A DNA stretch of 64,000 bases, taken from Dermacentor variabilis (lineage: Eukaryota; Arthropoda; Arachnida; Ixodida; Ixodidae). Positions 38,001 through 50,359 of the stretch are shown here, one piece after another. The notes below the pieces were generated by a model, which saw only the letters and a list, made by a program, of their open reading frames with translations, had not been told where the DNA came from and searched no databases. Where the stretch lies: NCBI RefSeq assembly GCF_050947875.1, contig NC_134569.1:208947627-209011626 (forward strand). The letters run 5' to 3'. A program made the position numbers and the translations under genes. Each line of letters starts with the position of its first letter. Within the stretch, counting starts at the first letter, position 1.

Positions 38001-40141
38001 ATCGCTTGGCTATGCACTTTTCGTCAATACAGGGCAACATTAATCAAGCAATATACTTTTTTTTTCGTTTCAGGTATCCTTAGACACCGTCAAAAATGTC
38101 TACGCCATGGATGGAAGCGCCGTGACACTTCGCGTGATGCATGGGATACGCGAGGCCCACCTGAACCCAAACAACTTCGAGAAAATGCGCGTCACGTACG
38201 CCTACCAGCTGTTCGGTCCCCAAGTAATCCGTGGCCTGCGTTTTTTCCAGCAAGATGTGGAGCAAGGAACGGGCAGTTGCATAGAGCCAACGCTGCGGTT
38301 TTTTGAGTGAGTTTGCCAAGTATTAGAGGTGGCCACAAGGGCAAAGCGAACGAGGTGATAGCTAAGATAGGAAAACGAACGGAATCGTCTAGATGGCGCC
38401 GAGCTGGGTTTTTACACAAGGCGCTCGGACGAGCGTATGCTGTAGTGTGAGTGTAGCGCACATATCGCAATTAACAAGTCTGTAAGGTCTCGACGTGTAT
38501 CACTTTACAGAGCCCTGCTTGTTGTCATAAGGGACGACAGGCAAGTGCAGGCGGTCGCTAAGGCATTTTATTCAGTACGTCACCCTGCAGTGCTTCCACT
38601 TGGACACTTCAGCCGGCTGAATCTAACCATTAGAACTGCGCAGTGTTATGGTAGGCACCGCGGACACCTCATCGCCAAGACCTTTCGTTCCCCTCCCGCA
38701 TTGACCGGGAACGAGCTGGCTGCGCTTGTTAGCATGCCTGAATATACGCAGTTTCGAAAGTAGAGCGGCGTGTCCAGAAGCATCGCGTTCATCGAGTGAA
38801 AGGGCAATTTTGTTTACACACATTCTGTCTCATATTATAGTTGCTGGGTTTATTTTGTGGCAATTTTGCAACTTTCCACGCCTTTGATCATCTGTGTACA
38901 AATTACGGTGTATGTATTTTTCTAGAACGAAATTATACAAGATGGTCGTGAAACTAAATGATGGAATGAAACACGTGGTTCCGCGCATTGCAGGCAGTAT
39001 CTATGCATTGTGCGTTATTTTAGAAAATTAGACCACGCGTAGTAACGGCACAAATTAAAAAAAAGGACAATAACGCGATGCATCTTTTTTTAATATTTTC
39101 TTTCTCTTTTATATATGCAGGATGGTCCACAGTATCATTACCATTATGTCGTCTCGGCACCCCAGAAGTGCGTTACGGATGAACTCAACCGCCGTCGACT
39201 GCCTATCTGCCTTCCTTGCGTACGTGACTGAGTGGGAGACACACACGAAAGGAACACGGGGCTTCATGAGTCAGTCAACAGCAGCAGGTTTACGGGTCAC
39301 GATCAAAAGCGCACTGCTGCTGTTAGAGTACCTGACTTTGAAAATAGGTTACAAATACCTTATGACTTCCAGGCTCAACCAAGACCCGCTGGAGAGCACT
39401 TTTGGTATAGTGCGGCAGTGCAGCGGCAATAATGACCACCCTACACCGCAGCAGTTCCTAGACACAATGTCCTGCATCAGCTTCTCCAACCTTGTGCGCT
39501 CGCCAGACAAGGGCAATGTAGGGCCCAACACGGTTCAAGCTCTCTTGTCTCCCAAAATGCGCCCTCGATCCTCGCCTTAGAAGCCGAGCATCGCACATGA
39601 ACTTGCAAGCATTCCATTTGTAGGCAACGAAGAACTGCTCAACGATTTGTTAGAAGACGAGAACGACCATGCAGCTTATATCTCAGCCAGGAGTGACTGC
39701 AGGCTGGTGCACTACATCGGCGGGTATGTGGCACGAAAATGCGTCTTGCCAGTGAAGTGTACCGCTTGTGAAAGGCACTTGCTCGTTTCTCAAGAAGACG
39801 CAGGCAGCACCGTCGCCGAGCTCACCCTGCAGTGCGATTACGGTGGCCTTTTGTACCCGTCGTCAAGTTTGTTTGAATTTATAGCCTTTTTGGAGGACAC
39901 GTTCACAGACTGTTTTAGCGCACGCCGCGTGCACTACAACAGTATTCTTGATTTGGTGGAAATTCTAAAAGGCAACAAAGTCAAGCTAGTGGGGTGTGAA
40001 GACCACTGCGTTCAGCTGACTGAGCGGATCATGGGTTTCTATCTGCTAACGAGGTTGCGCTTCTACGTCAAAGCCTTGAACCGTGCACGACCGTCTAGGC
40101 GTAGATCTGCGCAAGAGAGAAAGCAGAGCAGGTGCTCATAA
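35080..40141 (+). pseudogene. THAP9/P-element-type transposase, four exons, two in-frame stops
   Basis: Exons 35080-36046, 36786-37786, 38074-38306 and 39121-40141, all GT-AG with matching phase, 1073 codons. Start at MKPKRRNFCSVPGC: a THAP zinc finger (CSVPGC ... VCEAHF). Exons 1/2 join to make a Cys cluster (CQC ... CRPC), then a basic leucine-rich stretch. Exon 2 has LVDELKL (first catalytic Asp) and FVTCDGATWNRKMW (second). Exon 3 matches the GTP-binding-like insertion (HLNPNNFEKMRV). Exon 4 has TSRLNQDPLESTFGIVRQ with the catalytic Glu and HPTPQQFLDT. Lesions: TAG at 37103-37105 (FTQD-stop-TLECLL) and TAG at 39578-39580 (SSP-stop-KPSIAHEL). Such enzymes cut and paste P-like elements in the nucleus. 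No terminal repeats located. Confidence 0.9.
36474..36720 (-). repeat. tRNA-derived SINE, Ruka-like, in intron 1 of the P-type gene
   Basis: Read on the minus strand: CCCGCCGTTGTTGCTCAGTGG, B-box-like GGCATCGAATCCCAGCC, GCGAAATGCGAAAGCGCCCG, GTTAAAGAACCCCAGGTGG, and end near GTGGTTTTGGCGCG plus a T/A-rich tail. This body is familiar from tick genomes and I associate it with the Ruka SINE. It lies in the 739-bp intron 36047-36785. Related, diverged stretches are at about 43350-43560 and 60130-60340. Confidence 0.8.
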
Positions 40142-40308
40142 TTGAGCCAGCCCTGGCTCTATATCATTAATTCATGCAGTATGCAAATCAGACTTGCACA
40201 CATCCCAGAAGAAAATTCATCGATCACAATTACTTCATTCGAAAATGGTATTGATCGCGGTTACCAGTTACGGCCCCACAAAAGTTATTGAGGAATTACT
40301 CAAAATAA

Positions 40309-40743
40309 TGTCGCGTTGTCGTGACGACGTATAATAACATATACTCAAAAATCCTGACATCAAAACATCAATGATTTATTGGGCGAACCTGTGCCCAGCA
40401 AAACAAGTGGCACTCAAAGCACAAAGACAGCGGTGAGCACATTCGGCGATCATCGAAATCTAATCTGCGAGTCAAGCGCGTCGGCTTTTACATATGACGC
40501 GTCGAAAATTACGGCCGTAATTGCTGGTGTCCACGTGCCTTCCAAAAACTGCTACACAATTCGTGTCGCGCATGCAGTCTGCTTATACAAGGCTTGGCGA
40601 GAACACGCACAGCAGATAGAATCCACGCTAACATTCGTGTAAGTTCGACTTCGCGCAGGCGCGTCTAACGCTGAGCGACAACATTAATTTGTTAGCGGGT
40701 GAAATGCAGTCTCCGAGATAAGGATAAATGAGCACACGTGTCA
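40309..40743 (-). repeat. Solo LTR of a Ty3/Gypsy element
   Basis: 435 bp, diverged copy of the LTR at 62895-63324. Edges TGTCGCG on the left and CGTGTCA on the right (TG...CA). It shares TTATTGGGCGAAC, GTCAAGCGCGTCGGCTTTTA and GGCGCGTC blocks. No internal coding region beside it. Flanks AATAA and CAATT are not an exact duplication. Confidence 0.78.
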
Positions 40744-42324
40744 CAATTGATTGCCTCTACACTACTTTCCTTCGAACTTTTATTATATACTAAACAAACC
40801 GACCAGCTGGCTTGCCAGTTTCAGTGCGTCCTCTGTGGCTCATTGACACACATTGGGTAACTTCACTAGCAATATTGATTTTCGAAAATTTCGCCGGTCA
40901 TCGTTTCTTGTTTTTGTAGTGAAGGCATGTACAGCGACGTTGAAAACTCATTCGATGTGCGCACGGGAAGGCAGGGCGGTAAAGTTGTAATGAAGGGATA
41001 ACTTACGCACAAGATTGATCGTTATACTGGATCCAGCATCTAGATTCCAATCAATGAATGGTAGCGCTTCATTGCTGATGTGACTTAGAAAAGACGCGCC
41101 TGGTTAGCCCAAAGAAACGTTGACAAAACTCGCCCTTATGTGATTTCCGGGTATAATTTAATTAGGCGACATATCCTATACAAGTGTTCGATCGTCGCTC
41201 ACCAACATCGGTTGAATTCGTTGGCCGTCATCTGGTAGAGTGTTCAGATGAGGAAACAAATACTTCATGAGCTCCCGGGTTTCCGTACCTGAACATTCAC
41301 ATCCGAGAGGCAGATGCGCACGCTCTAGGTCTGAATTCTACTGCATTTCCCGGCAAATTTGCTCAGGCTAATTCTCAATGTCGCGTCACATGTCAGAGCT
41401 AACTTGTCTTGTCAGTAAAATGACTCTTTACTATTGATTATTAATTTACAGTGAGATTTACCAAGTATATACAAAGTAATCATGAAATTACAAATTTACC
41501 AGAAATGTCATTGATTATAATTAATTACTACAATTAATTACTTAAGTGTAACTAGTTACGTACAAGTCTGACGCAAATGCAGATAAAGCAAATGTCTGTT
41601 TCCTTGAGCTCCGTCGGCAGTGTTTTTAGTTGCGCGCCAGCTTTCCATTCATTTGATCGCGATTTCTTTCCATTCAGACTGCGCTAATTCATTCTCTTTG
41701 GGACACGCTCTCAACCACACGCGCGCCTGTGCGCGGGGACACGAATCAACTATATATTGACCTTTGGCAACACATCAAGCACCGGCGAAACATTTCCAGC
41801 CTGTTTTCCGCTTGCTTATCTTCTTCATCCATGCCTGTCTCTTGATATGCTGAAGTTTCCGGTCTCTCTGCTTAGAGCGCTCATTCTTGCATCCACCGCA
41901 GTGCTTTCAACAGCCACTTCATATGCTGCGTCAACGCGCGTTCTCATACGTACATACACTGAATGCACCCCAAGAGAAGTCTCCCATCGCTGATGGTATG
42001 CAAGAAGCATGCACTCCGGTAAATATCTTGAAAAGACAAAGTATTACGCCAATAAAGAAGGTTGTTCAAGAAATGTAGTCTTCTCTTGTTATTTAATTAA
42101 ACCTAGCTCTACGTATAGATCTCATTTACATGCACTTTGCTCATGAAAACTACCATGTCCACAGTTTTGTTTACAGTTGGCAAGAATGAAAGCACAGGCA
42201 CAATATCGCTTCTTTAGTGGTATTCGAACCTGCGCCGTTTCGCGGTCACCGAACGTCGGCTACTACAGCCCGTTTCTCCCTTTTGCGTCGATGGCTTCGG
42301 GTAGCACAGCCAGCGAAGCAAGCG
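40744..42324. other. No gene recognised
   Basis: AT-rich spacer inside the hAT composite. It includes an ATTAATTACT-type simple stretch near 41440-41550. Short frames only. Confidence 0.5.
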
Positions 42325-42775
42325 GAGCCCGTCGAGCCGGCGTCGGCAGGCTTGTGTATGCGTACGGGTCTGGGAGGCTATGTTTTATTTGAGATAGTTT
42401 TGTCCATTCCCCTGAGGTGGCGCTGCAGTAATTATCGTTCAACGTTAAAAAAAATTATTTTGTTATCATTCCTGCATGTTATGGTTGGCTCTTTGTTGCA
42501 TTAGATGGCAACGGAAGCAAGAATTAAGCAGCCGTATAGATAATATAAACATCAACGCATGAGGTATTAAAAAAAAAAGAGAAAAATACTACGCCTTGCT
42601 GAGATTCGAACCCAGGTCTTTTGCGTGGGAAGCAGACATTCTACCTCTGCACCAGGCCGCGTGAGTGCTACCGATCGCAGCGCCCCCAGCGGCGTTACGG
42701 TCGTTTGGCTTCACTTTTGGAACCTCGTTCCGGGCACTCTCAAATTCTAGGTCACTCTACTTTGGCAGAACAGTA
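42325..42775 (-). repeat. tRNA-derived SINE-like repeat, uninterrupted copy
   Basis: On the minus strand: GTGAAGCCAAACGACCGTAA, a tRNA-Gly-like part (CTGGTGCAGAGGTAGAATG, CTTCCCACGCAAAAGACC, GGTTCGAATC), a T-rich joint, then a 3' tail through TTCTTGCTTCCGTTGCCATC to the GACGGGCTCC block. It matches 31872-33535 apart from that copy's insertion. Confidence 0.75.
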
Positions 42776-43024
42776 CAATATGGCGCTGGTCGACCGGGCA
42801 ATCCGGGTGCGAGAGTATGCGTTCGGTTAGTCTGGGTGCGAGGCTATAGACGAGGCAACCTTAAGTTTGCCCGCGCGGCACCGGCGCCGAATGATCCCCT
42901 AGCAGACCGAGGGAAGTTTCGAAGGTCGTCGCTGCGCTAGCGCGCGCCTGGGCTCTGTACGGCGGGAGCGCTCGTGCGCGTAGTTTTTGCGATGGCGAGT
43001 GCGACCCCATGAGCCAGGAAAGGT

Positions 43025-44410
43025 GGCACGCAATACTGCGATGTTGTTGGTTGCCACAGCAGCCTCGAAAACAAGAAAGGTCGAACGCCACCCGTGAAGT
43101 TCTAGATTTCCGGGGAAGTGGTACGAGAAGGACAGACGACAATCATGGATAACTGCAGTGCGCCGAGTGAAGTAAGTTTCATACTTTCGCATTCGCGTGC
43201 AATATCACGGCCGCTTGATGAAAACGGAATAGTGATATGCCTGTTTCTAGCCCACGGCCCTTTGTTTAGTCGTGTCGCGTAGTTGATTGTGGTGGCAAAC
43301 GCCGTTTGTTAGCGGTAAATGCATGCGTGTTGCGCCGCTAGACTCGACGACGCGAGCTCGATTCACGGCCACGGCGGCCGCACTTCTATAGGGGCGAAAT
43401 GCAAGAACACCCTTGTTACCGCGTGCTTTGATTTTTGTGCACGTTAAAGAACCCTCGGAGGGTAAAATTATTCCTGAGACTCCCCATTACAGCGTGCCTC
43501 ATAATGATTTCGTGGTTTTGGCATGACTTTGACACTTAAAACCCCCGAATTTATTTGAATGCACTGTACCTTCCCTCACGATCGGCATGGACGGGCTCAA
43601 GAGAATTAGTTGCTTTTTCCAAACGCTGCAACTTAAATTACTACTTGTGCAGGTAACGAAAGGGGCCGCGCCCTACTTTTCTGTGGTAGCAGACCGTATT
43701 TAAGCAAGTTGCGGTCGTCGCGTGCGTCGGTAAGCGGCAGATCGGAAAGCAGCCGATCAAGACGTGCGCGTAATGTTTGTTGTTTGGCCATGCTTTTTAA
43801 GTTCACAATATCCAAGCATGCTTTAAGGTAATTACCACCTTTCACATTCTTCCTGGTTCACTCTTTTTGCCAAAAATCGTTTCCTGTAGTAGCCGGCCAT
43901 CGGCGCGAGCTTACTTCAGCAGCTCGCCCGACGATGAACTTGATTTAACTTGAATTACTGCGTTAGTTTTATAATAATGCAGTTCTCTTCGTGCCATGCA
44001 GTGACGTTATGTGACAAGAAATAGGCAGCACAAGTTACAGGCATCTCCGAATGACCATATATGAAAGGCATGTACAGTTTGCCAAAAACGTATTAATTTG
44101 TGATTTGCCTGAACCTAAGGCTGAGAGGGTAAAAGGAGCTATAAGCTAGGCCACGTTGCTGAAGATGGGAAGAGGGTCTTTCTCATTAGTATAGTGCCAT
44201 GCTTATTGGTGCCTAATGCGTGTTCTTTCTGTGCTCGCAGTGTTGATGACGCTCCCTGGGAGCCATCAAAAAGCACGCGAATTTGCAGCATCCATTTCGT
44301 TGGCAACTGCAAGAGTGACCTAATCAGCACCCATCATAGATTCCTACCATCTTCCTGCCTGTATACAGAAAGAAAGCACCAGATCGAGACAGGGCGAAAA
44401 GCTATGACTG
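43025..44410 (+). pseudogene. THAP-domain gene, two exons (copy 1)
   Basis: Exon 1 from about 43025 to 43171 encodes YCDVVGCHSSLE and KKGRTPPVKF, then after a small deletion (frame change and TAG at the F codon) FPGKWYEKDRRQ and WITAVRRV, ending at donor GTGAA|GTAAGT. Exon 2, 44241-44410, continues in phase with DDAPWEPSKSTRICSIHFVG, completing the C2CH zinc finger, then a basic tail to another donor at 44411. The intron contains a diverged Ruka-like SINE. THAP fingers bind DNA; here probably the ends of the host element. The 5' start and any later exons are not identified. Confidence 0.7.
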
Positions 44411-44555
44411 GTATGTGCTCAATTATCTTAACTTGTAGTGGTAACAATCTTGTAGAATAATATATGCACACAATCACAGGAACGTTACCTTTGCAAACAT
44501 ATTATTGGGAGTAATTTAATTCCGACAATAGATACGCACACATATTGTCTCATTT

Positions 44556-45158
44556 CTATGCGATGCAGATGGGAGCGGCGTCTAACGCACCAATGACAAT
44601 CACAGCAGTCTTCTGCGCAGTCAGCACCACCGGGACATGTGCTTTCGTACTGTAGCGACACAGCTCTTGAACAGCAGCAAGACACATGTGAAACAGACTC
44701 CAGAACGTGCGCCTCTGAAGTGACAGACCCGTGAACAAGCAGCCCACTGGATCTGCAGTCATCGAGTAGTATGACAACAGAAGTTCCTGCTGCCAGAGTG
44801 ACTATGTTGTACTTGAAATAAATGTGGCTAAATTACTGAACTTGGTGCATACCTCTAACTCGACGTCGTATACGATCTTGTCGGACACCTGTGACACGCA
44901 CTTGGCTTTCACTGTCACATCACCGTCCACAATTTGTGCAACGCCGTACACGTGCGGAAGCAGACGATCCGCTTTCGTGAGGTTGCCGCCACGAAGAACG
45001 CTGTCAGCGTCGGCAACCTTCTTGAAACCGCACTGCAATCTTTGCGTCGCTGTTGCGCAAGCAGGCGATCTGCCGCCGTCGAAAACAGAGCGCCGGGAGA
45101 ACGAGCAGCGAAGAAAAGCGCGGACGAAACAATGTAAACAAAGCGGAGACTGCGCCAC
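44556..45158 (-). CDS. Unknown protein paired with the THAP gene, two exons (copy 1)
   Basis: Exons 45158-44853 and 44789-44556 joined across a 63-bp intron (GTATGC...GGCAG) in phase 0, about 179 codons to a TAG. Recognisable phrases: LTKADRLLPHVYGVAQ, DGDVTVKAKC, SDKIVYDVELE, then SYYSMTADP, LFHMCLAAVQELC and AHVPVVLTAQKTAVI. The matching region of copy 2 keeps the second exon open with the same length (234 nt), which argues for former selection on this frame. I do not recognise the family. The start is uncertain: the frame opens at a GTG and no ATG is evident. It runs toward the THAP gene, a two-gene convergent layout. Confidence 0.5.
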
Positions 45159-45246
45159 GGCACGACCGCGCTGCTTGACGTTTCCACATTGGGGACGCTG
45201 TCAGGAGGCGCAGTAGCGCCGCCTGGCCATGGTTTTCTTGTCTATC

Positions 45247-45882
45247 GTGTTCTGGTCTGTAAACTCGCGGACAACTTTCTGTGGCTGTGAAGGGAAAGCT
45301 ACGGGCGCGGAGCTTCTGCATATGTGTTACCGCGTCGAGTAGTCCGCCAGCGTTCGACTGTGCTTTCGGTTGCTCGGAGAAGACCGAAGACGCTGAATCG
45401 ACGCAGCTTCCACGAGCGGCGGTTTCCCGTTTGCCCATACGGGGAAGGGAAAAGCCGCAAAATAAGTGAACTTTTACATTCAGTCGTGTGTTTTTTGTCT
45501 TATATAGCTGTTTCTAATAAGGTGTTTGTTTTCTCTTCCCCAGCTTAAACTAACGTGGATGAAAATGCAGGACTCTTCAGAAGCGCTCTCACTTGCGCGC
45601 GCTTTGCTTCTGTAGTTTTCCCTGGAGAACTACAGAAAGTTGTCGCGACGCTTTCGCTTTCCAGTTCGAGTCCTAAACGAACTCTGCCTGCGCGCAATGC
45701 TTTGATGGAAGCGTCCATTTCTACCTCGGGGGTTGGCACGCGCCCTGCCATAACCCTGCCGCGATCTGTGGACGCCGGCAGAGATACAAAGCAACCAACT
45801 GTGTCGCGTTTTTATTTTATTTGTATTGACCCCGTTTTGACCCGACTTGGTTTAGTTTCTGCAGTAGTGCCGCAGGCAAGCT
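45247..45882. other. Sequence just upstream of the hAT transposase
   Basis: Probably 5' part of the hAT gene; a long frame (45555-45974) has no recognised domain. Confidence 0.35.
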
Positions 45883-47078
45883 TTGTTTGGTGTGACAAGT
45901 ATGAGAGCGTTCAAATGTACTTTCATCCAGGACTGGACGAATCCGAAACATTGCGAGCTTGCAGTCTGGGTTAGGCCCGTTAAAGATAACGCGAACGCGG
46001 CGTTCTGTACGCTATGCAGAAAGCAGCTTTCGCTGAGCAACATGGGAAGAAGAGCGGTGACAAGTCTCGCTGAAAGTAAGAAGCACCGACTTCCTGCAAA
46101 CGGAGCCAGGACACCGTCTGTAGCTTAGTTTCTTACGCCGCCGGGAAGTGACCCGCTGGGCGCTGTTGTGATCAAAGCCGGGCCAGTGACGTCAGATTCC
46201 GCGCCGCCTTCATCGCCTTCAACCACAGCTACGGAAATCCAACCCGAGCGCGCAGCAAAGGATATTTTTCAACATGACACAGAAGTGATAAACGCTGAGG
46301 TGATGTGGTGTCTCAATGCTGTTATGACGCACACATTCCGTGCTGCCGCGGCATCGGCTTCTCTATTCCCGTTAATGTTCCCATCATCAGCTACCGCTAA
46401 GAAAGTGCAGCTTGGCAAAGACAAGGTGGGATATGCTATTGCCTATGACTTTGCACCTTTCTTTAGAGAGAGCCTCGTGTCGGAAGTCAGCCAAGCCTCC
46501 CACCTCGTCTTAGCGTTTGACGAATCGTTAAACAAAGTTGCACAAAAAGAGCAAATGGATGTGTTGTTTCGCTTTTGGTCGGATGCAGAGGGGAGCGTGA
46601 AAACAGGCTATCTGACGTCATGCTTTCTTGGGCGCACGCGTGCTGAAGAATTGGTGTCCGCATTTAAAAGTGCCATAGAAGGATTCTCGCGACCGGAAAT
46701 TCTTCAGATATCAATTGGCGGGGCAAACGTAAACATGAAGTTTCTCCGTGAGATACGAAGCCATAACTGAGTGAATCCAGTGACGGCCTCCAAATTCTGG
46801 ACGTTGGAAGCTGTGGCCTTCATGTACGGAAGGGCGCATTCAAAACCGGACACGCGGCAACAGGTTGGTAACTCATGGGATTTCTCCGTGCTATGTACAA
46901 TTTATTTAAATGTGTACCTGCCCGACGCCCTGAATAAGCACGCATTACTGGGAGCAACATTTACCCTTTGAAGCTTTGCTCTGTGCGGTGGCTTGGGAAA
47001 GTGTTCGTGTAATTTCCAGGGCTCTTGAGATCCTGCCTTACCTAAAGCTGTACGTTGAGTCGTGTCGAAACGAAAACA

Positions 47079-47115
47079 GGGGTGCGATCGGAGATGGTTG
47101 TTCGGCGCGTTCGTT
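47079..47115 (+). repeat. Left terminal inverted repeat of Harbinger B
   Basis: GGGGTGCGATCGGAGATGG at the edge; pairs with 53699-53733 with several mismatches. Confidence 0.82.
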
Positions 47116-47396
47116 CGGTTACCGGCGCGCGCAATTGGCCTACTCCGCGCCGACGTCGCCAGCCGCGGGGCGCCGCCCCGTTTTTGGTGCCGTCAAAATG
47201 ACGATACGCTCCCGTCAGTCATCCGCCCACCGAGCATTTCGTCCGAACGCGACGGGAGTTGAGCAGTTTGGAGCGATCATCGCTCGTTACGAGACCGGCT
47301 TGGCATGGCGCGTCTCATAGATTGGATTAGACCCAAAGGCGGCTTCGGCAGCTGACTAGCACGTTCGGATCCAATCCATAGTTTAATTCGAGAAAA

Positions 47397-49396
47397 ATGG
47401 CGCTTGCGTTAGAAACTTCGGTTGTTGCGCTGGCGTTGCTTGAGGAGGAAGGAGAGCGGGTGGAGGTGCGAAATGCGTTTGAAGAGATGACAGAAGGCGA
47501 ATTCCGGCGTCGTTTTCGTTTCTCGAAAGAAACGGTGCGTTGGTTGTGCGGTGAACTCGACCCCATCATCGGGTGCCAGCGAGCCAGCGGAATTTCTACT
47601 GAGCGGAAGGTGTTGTGCGCGCTGAGGTTTTTCGCAACGGGAAGCTTCCAGCGGCGCGTCGGCAGTGAAGAATTCATCGGCCTGTCGCAGTCGTCCGTCA
47701 GCGACACTATCCACGAAGTGGCAAACGCCATAACTGTCGTTGGCGGGCAAAAGCGGTGGGTGGACTTCCCCCAGACGACAGCCGCGAAGGCCAGAGCAAA
47801 GGCGGCGTTTGCGCGGCTCGGACGGATCCCCGCTGTGCTCGGCTGTGTCGATGGCACACTCATCGCCATACAGCAGCCCCAAGGCCTGAGTCTCGGGGAT
47901 ACACAGAGCTATATGTCGAGGAAGGGTTTCTACGCCATGAACACCATGATCGTAAGTATTACTCTTGCATTGTATCCTTAGTGATATATCTTTGTTCGTT
48001 TGTGTCGCAGTAATTTTCCATTTCACTCGGACTGTTGCAACAGAATGTAGTAGGAGCGGTATTCTCGATCTATCCACAACGGGAATTGATTCCTTTTGAG
48101 GGTACATTGCGATGGAACAGTGACGAAATCTTGCGGTGCGGGACACACTGCGGCTCAGCGGTCTCCACAGCGCATGAAATTGACGTTTCTCGATCGCGGA
48201 GTATCCCCGAAGCTTGATTCACGATTTCGATGGATTAAAAACGCCGCTCCTGCTGGATTATGCCGTAGTACTCGCTGTCCTGTGCTGCCGTCCTGCACAC
48301 GTTTAATGATGGGCGCTACAACTTGCAATACATGTGCCATTTAATAGCACTAAAGGAGTACTTTTATTCCGGTTTTGTGCCTGCAATTCTTCATGTTGGA
48401 GTAGTTGCGGAACATTAGCTGAAACACGTAACAGTAATGTGGGTAAACGCGGGGGTGCCAGCAAGTTGTGACGTTCCGAGCAGTTAACAGGCGGGCTAGT
48501 CTTCGACAGTGCCCTGACGAAAACAAGTCCGCGTGTTGAAACTTTAACTACGAAACGAACCATGTCCGACCGAGATTTGTTCATAGCAGTATTCGAACAG
48601 TCTGTCGCAGTGTGCGGATATTAAATTAGGTTCATATAAGAAATTGCTTTAAAGGACTTGTACGACAACTGTTTCCACTAATTTTTAATCTGCAGACATG
48701 CGATGCAGACCTCTGGATAGAAGACATCAACCCCTGCTACCCGGGGTCCTGTCATGATTCATGGGTGTGGCGTAGGAACCCTCTCCGTACATACCTTGAA
48801 GCAGAACTGCGCCCTGGTGAATGTTTGCTTGGTAAGTGCTGCAAATGTGCGCCACAATGAAGTAGATATCGCTTAAACTGTCACCCTGCCGTTGCGCAGG
48901 AGACCCCGGCTATCCCTTGGAGCCGTGGCTCTTGACACCAGTGCTGGGGCATCCAGCTGGCAGCACCCCTCAGGGCCTCTACAACAAGGAGCACACCGCC
49001 ATGCGCAATGTTGTGGAGAGGTGCATCGGGGTCCTAAAGAGCAGGTTCCGCTGCTTGCAGCGTTACCGGACCCTGCTCAACAACCCCGATCGAGCGGCCA
49101 CCATCATTGCCGCTTGTGCAGCTCTTCACAACATTGCCTTGGCGGCACGTGAGCCTGCCCCGGAAGAGGAGGACGACGACAGTGACGTGGCTCCAGCTGT
49201 CCAGCAGACTGCAGATCTGGTCGACCCGCCAGCACCACCCATGCGGGTGCCACCACCGCGGGAGCTGTACCTGAGGGGCCAGCAGCAGCGCAACCGCGTG
49301 GTGAACCTTTGTCAAGGACCACGGGGAGTGCATACTGACCACCTCCGGAGGGTACGCCGCCGCCTGCTGCGACCTCGTCGGCAGCAGCCAATGTAA
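47397..49396 (+). CDS. Harbinger B DDE transposase (HARBI1-like), three exons, open frame, 395 aa
   Basis: Exons 47397-47951, 48696-48831 and 48900-49396, all GT-AG, total 1188 nt including TAA/TGA-type stop at the end (TAA 49394-49396). Start at MALALETSVVALALLEEE. Exon 1 carries an HTH-like N-terminus (RFSKETVRWLCGELDP), QSSVSDTIHEVANAI and the first catalytic block VLGCVDGTLIAIQQP. Exon 2 has NPCYPGSCHDSWVWR (second Asp). Exon 3 has YPLEPWLLTPVLG and RNVVERCIGVLKSRF with the expected Glu, then CAALHNIAL and a Pro/Arg-rich C-terminus. Length is in the usual HARBI1/PIF range. All three DDE residues are present and no lesion is seen, so it may be functional. It would act in the nucleus with the Myb-like partner encoded opposite. 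Homologue of 24752-25953, clearly diverged. Confidence 0.92.
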
Positions 49397-50359
49397 TGCT
49401 GCAACTGCTTGGTACGTTATTTCTTTTTTTAGAGGTGGGAAAAGAAAGTGAAACGAATGCTGTCGGTATGCCAAAGTTTACAAACACACTATTGGCATGG
49501 GCTCATTAGCCACGGTGAATTTATTAGTCACTTATTATCACGTCAACGTCAAGCAATACAATGCACTGTTTCCTCCCCAGAGCATCACGCTGCGACTCAG
49601 TTTACTATGTTCTCCAGTCTGGCGCAATATTTTCGGCATGATAACATCTTGTACATTAGCTACCCATCTCAATGAAACCATGTTCTTTCAATGAATGACC
49701 CTATGGCTGCACAAGCTTGTGCACAATGCCATCCTGATGAACTGTGCATATTTTTTATGCATAACATAAGAAGCATAACATAAACGCATATGCCATGTGC
49801 TTCTTTGTTGTCCTTCTCTTTAGCACACAATAACTTGCTATCTTTCCTATGAAGTATGTTGCTTAACACTTATGCACAAGCAGCGGCCTAACTGTGAATG
49901 GGACACGGTGTCGGAGTTTGTCACCGAGCCAAAGTGACCACCCCACAAACTGGCGGGTAGTCCGAAAACCCCTGTTTGAATCGGGACTGCAACGCCGGCA
50001 AGTGGGAATACTGAATCATGCTTAAAAAAATTAAATGCACGACATGAGCGCCATCTTAGAACTGAAATTGTATCAGAACTGCGCGATATAATATAGTTGA
50101 GTAAAAGAAAGTTGCCCTTACTGTAAGGTAAAAAGAAGAAAGAGTCATGTTCTAATATACGTACAGACGTTAAGAGGCGCCTGCCTCTCCTCTGCACAGA
50201 CACATACACATAGCACAACAAAGTCGAAGCAATACACAAAAACAAACTCCCGCAAGTATTTCAGAAGTCGCGACACAAAACCTAGTGCACAGTCCAAGTT
50301 CTTAAGTGCCCTCATGTGGAATGCGATATTTTTGAAAGTATACAAAAAAGGCAACCTTT
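49397..50359. other. Spacer after the Harbinger B transposase
   Basis: 3' UTR and intergenic DNA; nothing recognised apart from the start of the tandem repeats at about 50360. Confidence 0.5.

Larger units (their letters stand above)
42845..45246. mobile_element. Two-gene THAP element of unknown type, copy 1
   Basis: Left end TATAGACGAGGCAACC, right end (reversed) GATAGACAAGAAAACC: imperfect inverted repeats. Inside are a plus-strand THAP gene and a minus-strand gene of unknown function, facing each other. The whole unit is repeated at 57760-61406 in the same orientation. Here the site CGCGGCAC (42874-42881) is single, while in copy 2 it is duplicated around an insertion. No clear target duplication. 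Confidence 0.6.

Noticed and set aside
38505..38763. An extra exon of the P-type gene ending VSMPEYTQFRK
   Set aside because: The GA|GTGAGT donor at 38306 joins in phase to 39121 (FFE-MVHSI), giving the expected protein; the intervening frame has no P-type motif and ends in a stop.
43321..43560. A new SINE family
   Set aside because: It is a diverged relative of the Ruka-like SINE (shared GGCCACGGCGGC, GGGGCGAAATGC, GTTAAAGAACCC blocks), inherited by both THAP element copies.
44802..45158. A SWIM zinc-finger protein, suggested by VKAKC...SDKIVYDVELE
   Set aside because: No downstream CxC...CxH pattern in the frame that stays open; left as an unknown protein.
45555..45974. Coding sequence of 139 codons upstream of the hAT gene
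   Set aside because: No recognised domain or repeat support; composition does not distinguish it from chance in this GC-rich stretch.
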